Both the position numbers and the translations under genes were made by a program. A DNA stretch of 64,000 bases, from NCBI GenBank assembly GCA_007693785.1, contig RECY01000025.1, positions 62,001 to 126,000 of the forward strand, written 5' to 3'. A model generated the notes under the pieces. That model made no database searches. It saw only the letters and a list, made by a program, of their open reading frames with translations, and was not told where the DNA came from. This stretch comes from Phycisphaerales bacterium. GTDB lineage: Bacteria > Planctomycetota > Phycisphaerae > Phycisphaerales > UBA1924. Below, one piece after another: positions 50,558 to 58,705 of the stretch. Position 1 is the stretch's first letter. Each line of letters opens with the position of its first letter.

Positions 50558-52324
50558 TTAGCGAGCCCCCAGCGCCGGCTGGGGGTTTTTCGTTGTGTCG
50601 TTCGTGGTGAACGCTTCCGGCACGCCCTCCCCGGCCAGCACAGAGCGGTACACCGTCTCCACGTTCGCCACGTGCGACGGATAATCGCACAAGTGCGGCG
50701 TCATCGCATGGACCTCGGCCCCGCTCGGCACTGGAACTTCGCCCGACACCACGCGACCGATCGCCGACGCGAGCGAATCCGGATCGCCCCCCTCGCACAT
50801 CAGCATGTTCCCGGCGCGCCCATCCCCCGCCTCCACCGCCCACTCGACCGGCCCCCCCAGACGGCTCGCGATCACCATCTTTCCCGCGTGCAGGTGCTCC
50901 AGCAGCACCAGCGGCGAGTTCTCGAACCACACGTGCGGCAGGACCCCGACGTCGTACTCCCCCGCGATCGACGCGATCGCCCACGGCTCAAACCCGCCCG
51001 CGAACGAGACCTCGGGGAACCGCGAGAGCCTCTTCCGAAACGCCCAGTCGTTCCCGAACGCGCGCACGATGAAGTGGCACCCCGCGCGCACGCCCGCGGG
51101 CATCCGCTCGATCGCGCTCGCGAACACCTCCAGCCCCTTGTTCGGACGCACGGTGCCGAGAAACGCGAGGCGCAGCGGTCGCGTCGCGGTGCGGGCGTAC
51201 CAAGAGCGTGTCGCATAATGCGGCCCGCGCCTCGTTCGCCGATGAATCACGTCAAAGTGCGGCTGCCCGAGACGAACCACCCCGCCGCGCGACGGGTCGA
51301 GCCCCATCGCCTCGTACGTCTTCAGCACAAACGCGCTCGGCGGCGTCACCGCGTCGGCCGCGTTCAGCGCCGCGATCCCCGCCAAACGACGCCGCGCATA
51401 GATGTTGCCTTTCAGCACACGCAGATGCACGTCACGATTCGCGAGCATCCGCTCGTTCGCATCCATGGGCGCGATGCCCGGCACCTTCGGCGCTTCAATC
51501 TCGCGCAAGTCGAATCCCGGCTCGATCACCGTCTCCCTGCGATCGCCGACATCGAACCCAGCCCCAGCCTCCGGATCCGTCTGCGCGACATCTCCCGAAA
51601 ACGGCACGTCCTTCGGGTCCATCCCGTGCAGACGGCGCTGCACGGCCCGCGCCGCGTGCCAACCCAGCCCGACGGCGAACGTCCCGAAACGACGCTGCGC
51701 GGACTGCTCGGCTTTCCGCAGACGCCGATGAAACACCGGCGTGCGCGCGCTCAGACACCCCTCGCACCGACGCCCGCCGTCGTAATCGAAGCAGATCTCC
51801 CGCTCCGCGTGCAACAGGTCCACCTGCGGGCACGCATACCAGTAATTATGCGGCGTCACCACGACGCGCAACCCGGCCGCACGCAACGCCGTGATCAGGT
51901 CGAGCCCGTACCCCTCCATCGAATGGATATGCGCGACCTGCACGCGCTGCGCGCGCAAAAAGTCCACCACAAGCCGCGAATGCTCGGGCGACTTGATCTC
52001 GCACGCCATGTTGCGAAAGTTCGCCGACGCCGGGGCAACGTTCGGGCTATTGACGACGTGGTGGCAGTCCACCCCGCGCCATCGCTCGACGAAGCCGATG
52101 CGTATACCTGGGCGCACCGAATAGTCCATCCCCGAGCGCACGTACAGCGCCTTGTGCCCCGACCGCGCCAGCCCAGCCGCCAACTCCGACGCGTTCAGGT
52201 TGTACCCGCTCCCCTCGCGTTGCTGCAGGCTGAGCCGCGCCCAGCCGAGCAGCGCGATACGTAACGGCTGGTCCGTCTTCGGCCAGTGCTCGATCTCCTG
52301 CGGCTCGGCGTGCTCGGCAAACAT
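50558..52324 (-). CDS. glycosyltransferase family 4 protein
   Basis: This 588-residue GT-B enzyme would transfer sugar from a nucleotide-sugar donor to a surface polysaccharide or glycolipid. The N-terminal domain has ALLGWARLSLQQREGSGYNL. A Cys-containing segment (YWYACPQVDLL, RRCEGCL) is shared with the paralogue at 53970-55673. The C-terminal donor domain has LAFLGTVRPNKGLEVF and the acidic motif VLPHVWFENSPLVLLEHLHAG. It is translated 6 nt after the GT2 stop with no strong ribosome site, so is coupled to it. The acceptor is unknown. Confidence 0.9.
   Translation of the reverse strand: MFAEHAEPQEIEHWPKTDQPLRIALLGWARLSLQQREGSGYNLNASELAAGLARSGHKALYVRSGMDYSVRPGIRIGFVERWRGVDCHHVVNSPNVAPASANFRNMACEIKSPEHSRLVVDFLRAQRVQVAHIHSMEGYGLDLITALRAAGLRVVVTPHNYWYACPQVDLLHAEREICFDYDGGRRCEGCLSARTPVFHRRLRKAEQSAQRRFGTFAVGLGWHAARAVQRRLHGMDPKDVPFSGDVAQTDPEAGAGFDVGDRRETVIEPGFDLREIEAPKVPGIAPMDANERMLANRDVHLRVLKGNIYARRRLAGIAALNAADAVTPPSAFVLKTYEAMGLDPSRGGVVRLGQPHFDVIHRRTRRGPHYATRSWYARTATRPLRLAFLGTVRPNKGLEVFASAIERMPAGVRAGCHFIVRAFGNDWAFRKRLSRFPEVSFAGGFEPWAIASIAGEYDVGVLPHVWFENSPLVLLEHLHAGKMVIASRLGGPVEWAVEAGDGRAGNMLMCEGGDPDSLASAIGRVVSGEVPVPSGAEVHAMTPHLCDYPSHVANVETVYRSVLAGEGVPEAFTTNDTTKNPQPALGAR
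50566..50590 (+). terminator. terminator of prpC, overlapping the end of a convergent gene
   Basis: CCCCCAGC (50566-50573) pairs perfectly with GCTGGGGG (50578-50585) around GCCG and is followed by TTTTT. The hairpin also encodes the last residues of the glycosyltransferase on the other strand (KNPQPAL). Confidence 0.92.
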
Positions 52325-52330
52325 ATGGGC

Positions 52331-53977
52331 TCAACCGTAGCGGGTCCGCGAGCGGTGCGGGCGAACCGCGAATCCAAAGACCAAGCCCCGCCCCAGCGTG
52401 CCCAGCCAGCGGGCCATGATGCCGAGCCGAGCAAACAAGCCGCACGCCTCGGTCGTGATGCGATCGGGCCCGGCGCTGCCGACGTGCAGCGTCCATCGCC
52501 CGCTGACCATCGGCACATCGCACGCATGATCAAAGACAACCACGCCCGCCGGGCGGTGCTTGAGCAAGCCGAACTGGCGGAACAGGCGGCTGCGAAGGTG
52601 CGGCGCGTACACAATCCGGTCGTCCGAGGCCCGGTCGTGTACGCCCGGCACGTCATTGCGCACAAAATCGATCAGCCGCGGCCGCTCGGTCTCGGGGATC
52701 GCCTTCAAAACGTGCGCACGAAAAGCGTCCGCAGCGGCCATCGAATCAGGCGTCGGAATCACCAGCACCAGCGTTCGACCGGACGCGCCGATCCGCTGCA
52801 GACACGCCGATGTTGCCTCAGAGGGCGAGGGCTCCATGTCCAGTTTCCCACCACGCCCGCGCATCGCGTCGCGTGCCGCCCGCAGGTAAACCTCCGCATG
52901 GAACCCACGCCGGCACAGCCCAGCGTGCAGGCTTTCACGGAGCAGGTGCCGCAGGCGTGCGCGCACCGTGCACCGGAGCGATCTGCCATCGAGCGCTTTC
53001 TGGTTCATCCAGATCAGGTTCCGCTCGGCGTAATAGATCCGCGCGGGCGTGAGTTTGTGGTGCCACGGCGTGTGGAAGACCACCGCGTCCAGATTCAGCA
53101 CCACCCGCCGCCCGGCACGCTTGAACCGCAGGCACCAGTCCGCGTCATCGCAATAGATGAAGTACCGAGCGTCCCAGAGCCCGACGGCTTCGGTGTCGCT
53201 CCACCGCGCGAGCATAGAGCAAGCGCTGACGACGTCCACGTCGCGCGTGCCGTGGTAGCCGTGCCCGTACTTCGCCCCGCCGAACGCCTCGGCCCAGCGC
53301 CGGTGCTCCTCGAGCCTCGGGTCGCCCGCTTCCGGCTCATCGCCCATGATGCCGAGTGTCGGGTGGTGATAGATCGTCGTCTCGATCGTCGTCTCCCGGT
53401 CGCGGATATCGACCGTCCGCGAGCCGACGAGCCCGATCGCCCGGTCGCTCTCCGCGACGCGCACGAGCTGTGCGCACACATCGGGTTCCAGGTCCACGTC
53501 GTCGTCCACGAGCCAGACGTAGTCCGGCGCACCCGCTTCGCCCGGCTCGCCGACCGCGTGGGCGACGATATTGAACCCGGTGTTGAACCCGCCGCACCCG
53601 CCGAGGTTGTGCGTGTTGCGGACGACCGAGAGCGTGCGCACGCCGAGCGAGTTTCGGGCTTGTTTTCCAGGGTTTTCCCGACGCTCGAACGCCGGAGCCT
53701 CGGCCCGCTCGGTCGGGTTGTCATAGACCGCTTCCGGTGCGAATCGCTCGATGAGATGCTCGAGCGTGCCGTCGGTCGAGGCGTTGTCGATGACGAACAC
53801 GTCGAGCGAGGCGAGCGGCACGTCCTGCTTCGCGATTGCTTCGAGCACAGACGCGACCATCTCGCGCCGGTTCCACGTCACGATGACCGCAGCCACACGG
53901 GGCGTGCGCACGCCATCGGGTGAAGCCCGTGCTCTGCCTTGCGCGGCCTCGTGCTGGACCTCGGCCGACTCAGGCAT
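52331..53977 (-). CDS. glycosyltransferase family 2 protein (GlfT2-like)
   Basis: This 548-residue GT-A enzyme has AAVIVTWNRREMVASVLEAI at the start of the nucleotide-binding fold. The metal-binding DxD-like motif lies in YVWLVDDDVDLEPD, and WDARYFIYCDDADWCLRFKRAG is typical of the galactofuranosyl/rhamnosyltransferase group. A C-terminal half of about 200 residues is uncharacterised. The ATG at 53977 has GGGGGAG close upstream, inside the 8-bp overlap with the preceding gene; a GTG at 53995 is less likely. It is the middle gene of the cluster. Confidence 0.9.
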   Translation of the reverse strand: MPESAEVQHEAAQGRARASPDGVRTPRVAAVIVTWNRREMVASVLEAIAKQDVPLASLDVFVIDNASTDGTLEHLIERFAPEAVYDNPTERAEAPAFERRENPGKQARNSLGVRTLSVVRNTHNLGGCGGFNTGFNIVAHAVGEPGEAGAPDYVWLVDDDVDLEPDVCAQLVRVAESDRAIGLVGSRTVDIRDRETTIETTIYHHPTLGIMGDEPEAGDPRLEEHRRWAEAFGGAKYGHGYHGTRDVDVVSACSMLARWSDTEAVGLWDARYFIYCDDADWCLRFKRAGRRVVLNLDAVVFHTPWHHKLTPARIYYAERNLIWMNQKALDGRSLRCTVRARLRHLLRESLHAGLCRRGFHAEVYLRAARDAMRGRGGKLDMEPSPSEATSACLQRIGASGRTLVLVIPTPDSMAAADAFRAHVLKAIPETERPRLIDFVRNDVPGVHDRASDDRIVYAPHLRSRLFRQFGLLKHRPAGVVVFDHACDVPMVSGRWTLHVGSAGPDRITTEACGLFARLGIMARWLGTLGRGLVFGFAVRPHRSRTRYG

Positions 53978-55673
53978 ATCGCTCCCCCGTCGCACGGGGG
54001 TCGGCGGCCGCTGCAGGCTCGCCTTCCACCAGCAACCCGTACAGGTCTTCGATCTCCGCCGCGTGCCCCTCGATCGACTTCGGCGGGCGCCCGCCGCGCC
54101 TGAGTTCGTTCAGCACCGTTGGCGTGCGCACGATTTCTCGCAGCGTCCGCGCCAAATCTTCCCGGTCGTTGCCCCGGAAGAGCAGCCCGTTCTCGCCGTG
54201 ACGCACGAGGTCCGGGATCCCGCCGAGCTCGGCCCCCACCACCGGCAAACCGCACGCGAGAAACTCCATCACCGTCTGCGGCCCGTTGTCCCACCACACG
54301 CTCGGCACGAGCCCGAAGTCTTTCCCGCCGCACATCCACGGCACGTCGTGCGGCTTGTACACGTCGTGAAAGTGCAGCCTCGCCAGCCGCGGCTCCAGGC
54401 GACGGAACCGCCACTCGATCACGCGACCCTCGAACGCGTACACGCTCAGATCAATCTGCGCAAGCTCCTCCGGTGAGAGCATCTCAAGCGCGTCGCACAG
54501 CATCGGCAGCCCCTTCTGCCAGTTGTTGTATCCCATGAAGACTGCGCGCACGGGTCGTTGCTCGCGCCAGCTCAGCCCTTCGACGAACGCCGGCGGATCG
54601 AAGAGCAGCTCGCGCTGCCAGGCGGCGATCCTCGTCATCCGCGTGCCGATCCCCATCACCCGCATCGGCGGCGACGCCACGCCCAGCGAGGCGTACCGCG
54701 CGCGCACGTACTCGCTCACCGCCAGCACCGCGTCGCAGGCGTTGAGCGTGCGCAGCATGGCCTCCCGCCGACGCCCGTACGCGTTCGCCTCCAGGCCTTC
54801 GTGCTCCGGCTCCGAGATGATCTCGTTGGTGATCGGCATCAGGGCCGGGTCGCCCGGAGGCGTTGTCTCGCACGGCTCTCGCTCGGCGAGCAGTCGCGGC
54901 GTCTCGCCGCGCGGGTCGTCGGGGACCCGGGGCGTGGCGCGAGCGAGCGCGGCGAAGTCCGAGACCGGGACCGCCATCGGGATCGCTTCCCCCCCCTCAC
55001 CCGACGGCGACGGCACGCACCGCGCGGCGTCGGCAGTGGTCTCGGAAGTTGCGAGACGCTTCAGCACGCCCGGTCCGACGGTCGCGGCCTTTGGCACGGG
55101 CAGGCGACGCCGAAGCTCGGTGCGCTTCGGTGTCGTAGGGATACACCCGGCGCACGCGTGCCCACGCCGGTTGTCGTGGCACGGGACGCGGTGCCCTTGG
55201 GTCAAGTAGACCTGCGGGCAGATGGTGTGGTAATTGTGCAGGCTGAAGACGACGCGCGATCCCAGCTCTCGCGCCACGTCCAGGCAGCCCAGGCTCCACC
55301 CTTCCAAGGTCTGCACATGCAAAACGTCCGGACGGATCGCCCCGAACACCCGTCGGCACAGCGCTTCCAGGGCTGGGGCCTCGACCTCGCTCAGCGGATC
55401 TTCGAATTGGGCCATGCTGGGGGCGAGCACCGGGCTGTTGACGACCTCGAGCACGCGGACGCCGAGCCAATCGGGGTGACGGGCGAGGTAGGGCTCGCCG
55501 GGGCGGGAGGGGTCGTCCGGGCTGGGGGCGTACTCGCTCCCGGCGCAGAGCCAGGTCAGCTCGTGCCCGCGTTCGCGGAGTTCAAGTGCGAGGGCGGCGG
55601 CGTAGCCGTTGACCCCGCCCCCGCGAGCGGCCCCGTCCCACGGGCGGGCCCAGTTGAGAAACGCGATGCGCAT
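53970..55673 (-). CDS. glycosyltransferase family 4 protein with a long insert
   Basis: This 567-residue GT-B enzyme starts MRIAFLNWARPWDGAARGGG. It has the same motif as its neighbour (HNYHTICPQVYLT, ACAGCIPTTP). The donor site has AVFMGYNNWQKGLPML and VPSVWWDNGPQTVMEFLACG. An insert of about 100 low-complexity residues (around positions 195-300) lies between the two Rossmann domains and is absent from most relatives. The ATG at 55673 is preceded at 9 nt by TACGCT, a possible short-leader promoter. It begins the three-gene operon. Confidence 0.88.
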   Translation of the reverse strand: MRIAFLNWARPWDGAARGGGVNGYAAALALELRERGHELTWLCAGSEYAPSPDDPSRPGEPYLARHPDWLGVRVLEVVNSPVLAPSMAQFEDPLSEVEAPALEALCRRVFGAIRPDVLHVQTLEGWSLGCLDVARELGSRVVFSLHNYHTICPQVYLTQGHRVPCHDNRRGHACAGCIPTTPKRTELRRRLPVPKAATVGPGVLKRLATSETTADAARCVPSPSGEGGEAIPMAVPVSDFAALARATPRVPDDPRGETPRLLAEREPCETTPPGDPALMPITNEIISEPEHEGLEANAYGRRREAMLRTLNACDAVLAVSEYVRARYASLGVASPPMRVMGIGTRMTRIAAWQRELLFDPPAFVEGLSWREQRPVRAVFMGYNNWQKGLPMLCDALEMLSPEELAQIDLSVYAFEGRVIEWRFRRLEPRLARLHFHDVYKPHDVPWMCGGKDFGLVPSVWWDNGPQTVMEFLACGLPVVGAELGGIPDLVRHGENGLLFRGNDREDLARTLREIVRTPTVLNELRRGGRPPKSIEGHAAEIEDLYGLLVEGEPAAAADPRATGERYA

Positions 55674-55682
55674 ACCGCCCAG

Positions 55683-55688
55683 AGCGTA
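55683..55688 (-). promoter_or_regulatory. TACGCT -10-like element of the glycosyltransferase operon
   Basis: TACGCT ends 9 nt before the ATG at 55673. There is no ribosome site of note between them. Confidence 0.4.
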
Positions 55689-55836
55689 GGAGCGAGGCGT
55701 GCGGGCGTCGGTCGGTTCTCTCCCACCGATCCAGAGACTGGCGGCGGAATCCGGCGACACCCGATCCAAAAAAGGCGCTGATAAACTCATGGTGGGCGGA
55801 TCTCGCCCGAGCCGACGAGGGGATGGAGAGCAACCG

Positions 55837-56394
55837 ATGCCACCAGATGAAGCGGAGCAGAACAAGCCCAGGGCCGCCGAAGAGGGCGTCGCGAACCGGG
55901 CGAAGGAGGCCGGACTCCCGCCGGACACCGGGCCGGAGATCCGCGTGATCCTCGTCCGTCGATCAATGTTCCGGACACGCCCGATGCTCTACACGGCCCA
56001 CGTGCTCGCGATCCTCGGGCTGCTCGGGGGCGCGGTATATTACGGGCCCATCCGCACCGGCTACGACGGGCTCGCGTGGCTGATGGCTCTCGGGGCGGTC
56101 GCTGTCCTCGGCTCCCTCTTCGTCTGGTGGCTCCGCTGCTTCGCCCACGCCCTGGATATCACCAACAAGCGCACCGTTCAACGCGTCGGCATCATCAGCC
56201 GAAACTCCAGCGAGGTGCTGCACGACAACATCCGCAACATCCGCGTTGATCAGAGCTTCTACGAACGCATCTTCCGAGTCGGCAAGCTGGGCATCGCCAG
56301 CGCCGGGCACGGCGGGCTCGAAATCGAGATGGAAGGCGTCCCCGATCCCGACCGCGTCCGACGCATCATCGACGTCTACCGCTCGCTCGGATAG
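55837..56394 (+). CDS. bacterial PH-domain (YdbS/bPH2) membrane protein
   Basis: This 185-residue protein has two membrane helices (about residues 48-70 and 80-105) followed by a bacterial pleckstrin-homology domain. The conserved piece DITNKRTVQRVGIISRNSSEVLHDNIRNI marks the YdbS/YvbH-type PH fold, and IASAGHGGLEIEMEGVPDPDRV its second half. The role of such proteins is unclear (membrane homeostasis). The ATG at 55837 has GGAGAG 6-8 nt upstream. A zinc-ribbon membrane protein follows in the same direction. Confidence 0.85.
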   Translation: MPPDEAEQNKPRAAEEGVANRAKEAGLPPDTGPEIRVILVRRSMFRTRPMLYTAHVLAILGLLGGAVYYGPIRTGYDGLAWLMALGAVAVLGSLFVWWLRCFAHALDITNKRTVQRVGIISRNSSEVLHDNIRNIRVDQSFYERIFRVGKLGIASAGHGGLEIEMEGVPDPDRVRRIIDVYRSLG

Positions 56395-56547
56395 TTCAAC
56401 TCTCGCCGATGAGCGTTGTTTGTTCGGTTCTATTCCGATTACTGACGACTGGACCACGATCACCCGGGGGGCTTGAATCCGGCCCCCTTTGCGACACGTA
56501 CCGATCGCCGAGGCACGGCACCCGTTCTCACCCCGGCAAGGCGGCCC

Positions 56548-56952
56548 ATGCAGAACACCGATCGCGAACTCATGACACGCACACAACAGACGATCGAGGA
56601 CGGGAAGATCTGGTTCCGTCGCATCCGTCTCCGTGTGCTGGCGGTCGCAACGGGCGTGGCGCTCGCCGCGTTCGCCCTGGTGGGGTGGGCGAGTCTCCCG
56701 GCCTGGCCGGTCATCGGCGTCGCCGTCGCCGCCGTCGCCGTTGCCGTCAACACCATCGGATCCCGCCTGGCGCACTCCACCTGCCTGGGGTGCGGGCGGG
56801 ACCTCGCCGGGCTCCCTGCCGGGACCTACGGCGTCGCCTGCCCGGACTGCGGGACCATCAACCAGCGCTACGGCGATCACGCCGGCGAGCAGCTCGCGTT
56901 CATCCATGACGACGATACCGAGGACGCCGACGAGCAGGAACGCCACGCCTGA
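56548..56952 (+). CDS. small membrane protein with C4 zinc ribbon
   Basis: This 134-residue protein has two adjacent membrane helices (LAVATGVALAAFALVGW and WPVIGVAVAAVAVAVNTIG). A cytoplasmic or periplasmic zinc ribbon follows, with the CxxC pairs CLGC and CPDC at about residues 83-107, and an acidic tail (DDDTEDADEQE). The family is unknown. The start at 56548 has AAGG upstream; an ATG at 56572 is possible. Confidence 0.7.
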   Translation: MQNTDRELMTRTQQTIEDGKIWFRRIRLRVLAVATGVALAAFALVGWASLPAWPVIGVAVAAVAVAVNTIGSRLAHSTCLGCGRDLAGLPAGTYGVACPDCGTINQRYGDHAGEQLAFIHDDDTEDADEQERHA

Positions 56953-57000
56953 CACCCGCCGAGCCGTCCCGCTGATCCGGAGAAGGAACCACAAAAACAG

Positions 57001-57031
57001 CACGGCCCCGAGCGGGAAGCTCGGGGCCGTG
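57001..57031. terminator. bidirectional terminator between zinc-ribbon gene and tig
   Basis: A 13-bp perfect stem (57001-57013 with 57019-57031) encloses GGGAA. On the minus strand CTGTTTTTG follows, serving tig, and on the plus strand TGTGTGTTT follows. Confidence 0.88.
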
Positions 57032-57064
57032 TGTGTGTTTCTCTGATCGCCGAGAGCGAACGAC

Positions 57065-58441
57065 TCAGGCGGACGTCTCGTCGGCGGGCTTGTAATCCTC
57101 CGGCTTGACGTCGGTGATGTCGGCCTTGCTCAGGATCGCGTCCATCGTCTTGTGCTCGCGGAGCTGCTGGTAGAGGCTCGCGATGCGGTTGTTCTGGATC
57201 AGCTCCTGGCGGAACTGCTCCGGGCGCTGCCCGCGCTCGATCGCCAGACGCGCGATCTGCCCGTTCAGCTCGCTCTCGCTCACCTGCACCTCGAGCTGCT
57301 CGGCGGCCTTGTTGAGAATGAAGAACAGCTTGAGCTCGCGCTGGCTGGCGTCGGTGCTCGCGGCCCGCAGCTCGGCGATGTGCTCCTCGATCTGCGCCGG
57401 GTCGGCCCCGCGGTACATCAGCTCCATGCGCCGGCGCTCGAAGGTGCGCTGGGCCTGCTGGGCGCTCAGGCGCTCCGGCAGCTGGAAATCCGCGCCATTG
57501 AGCATGTGCTGGGCGATCTGCTGACGCATCGCGGATTGCTGATCGATCGCGGCCCGCTGCTCAAGGCGACCGCGGATCGCGCCCTTGAACCCGTCCAGGT
57601 CCTCGAAGCCGTAGCGTCCGGCAAGCTCGTTCGCGTCGGCCTTGATGATACGCTGGACGGTTTCGACCTCGAAGGTGATCGTGAGGTCCTCGCCGCGGAC
57701 GGCCTCGATCTCGTGGTTCTCGGGGCCCTTGGTCTTAATGGTCACCTTCTCGCCGGGCTTGGGCAGGCCGAGCTGCTTGGCGAAGTCCTCGACGAGCACG
57801 CCGAGGACCATGCCCTTGCCGTCCTTGTCGGGCGTGGGCACCTGCACGACGGCGCCCGGGATGTTGTGGTGCTCGGCGCCCTTGCTGTCCAGCATGATGC
57901 CGTGCCCGGTCAGGTAATCGCCGGGCTCGGCGGCGTCGCGTTCCTCGAGCTCGCCCTCGTTCACGCAGAGCTTGTCCAGCTCGCGCCCGACGAGCTCGTC
58001 GTCCACCTCGAACAGCGGCTTCTGGACCTTGATGTCGTCCAGGCCCGGCATCTCGAACTCGGGCATCACCTCGACTTCAACGGTGAAGGAGATGGGCTGG
58101 CCCGCGACGACCTCGAGGTCGGCGAGCTCGTTTGCCTGCGGGTCGCCGACAACCTTGAGCTCGTGCTTCTCGATCGCTTCCTGGTAGGCCTGGGCGACGA
58201 GGCGGTTCTTGGTCTCCTCGCGGACGGCCGGGCCGAACTTCTTCTCGACCAGGCGACGCGGGGCCCGCCCCTTGCGGAAGCCGGGCATGTTCGCCTCGGC
58301 CGCGACGGTGTCGATCGACTCGCCGATGTGGGCATCGACGGCTTCGGGGGTGATCTCGATCGTGATCTTCTTGAGGCACGCGCCCGCGTCCTCGACCTTG
58401 ATGTCGCTGGTGATACTGGTCTTCGTGTCGGCGTCAGCCAT
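57065..58441 (-). CDS. tig: trigger factor
   Basis: This 458-residue ribosome-associated chaperone has the N-terminal ribosome-binding domain with GFRKGRAPRRLVEKKFG at about residues 54-70. A PPIase (FKBP-like) domain at about 155-255 carries several substitutions and insertions relative to E. coli. A long helical substrate-cradle domain completes it. The PPIase part looks degenerate: the canonical hydrophobic core residues are sparse. The ATG at 58441 has GGAG 8 nt upstream. clpP and clpX do not follow. Confidence 0.94.
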   Translation of the reverse strand: MADADTKTSITSDIKVEDAGACLKKITIEITPEAVDAHIGESIDTVAAEANMPGFRKGRAPRRLVEKKFGPAVREETKNRLVAQAYQEAIEKHELKVVGDPQANELADLEVVAGQPISFTVEVEVMPEFEMPGLDDIKVQKPLFEVDDELVGRELDKLCVNEGELEERDAAEPGDYLTGHGIMLDSKGAEHHNIPGAVVQVPTPDKDGKGMVLGVLVEDFAKQLGLPKPGEKVTIKTKGPENHEIEAVRGEDLTITFEVETVQRIIKADANELAGRYGFEDLDGFKGAIRGRLEQRAAIDQQSAMRQQIAQHMLNGADFQLPERLSAQQAQRTFERRRMELMYRGADPAQIEEHIAELRAASTDASQRELKLFFILNKAAEQLEVQVSESELNGQIARLAIERGQRPEQFRQELIQNNRIASLYQQLREHKTMDAILSKADITDVKPEDYKPADETSA

Positions 58442-58533
58442 GGCAAAAACTCCGTCGAGCGGGGCCCGCCCGCTCGGCCACACGCCGGCGGGGTCCACCC
58501 CGAACCAACCGCGATCAAAGAATCGCGAGGAGT

Positions 58534-58539
58534 AGTCTA
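58534..58539 (-). promoter_or_regulatory. TAGACT -10-like element upstream of tig
   Basis: TAGACT on the minus strand lies about 92 nt before the tig ATG. The leader contains a small hairpin (CGCGAT...ATCGCG). Confidence 0.4.
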
Positions 58540-58591
58540 GACGCCGCATACACATCGGGGATGAGGATCACCAACCCCACAAGACCACCGC

Positions 58592-58654
58592 ACTCCCGAG
58601 GCAAGTGGAGCCACGCCTTTCCTAGGAGAGGCGTGGCCCACCCTGATCGGGACT
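58592..58654. repeat. extended inverted repeat (REP/MITE-like) between tig and the Gly-rich gene
   Basis: The core GCCACGCCT...AGGCGTGGC (58610-58618 with 58629-58637) has the central palindrome TCCTAGGA. Outer arms continue the symmetry with one indel (TCCCGA...TCGGGA, to 58592 and 58654). Without a T-run it is a poor terminator, and it looks like a dispersed palindromic element. It also ends the Gly-rich gene. Confidence 0.55.
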
Positions 58655-58705
58655 CTGAAAATCAGCCCCGGCGGCTGTTCGCCACCGGGTGCTGCAAGGC
58701 TGCTA

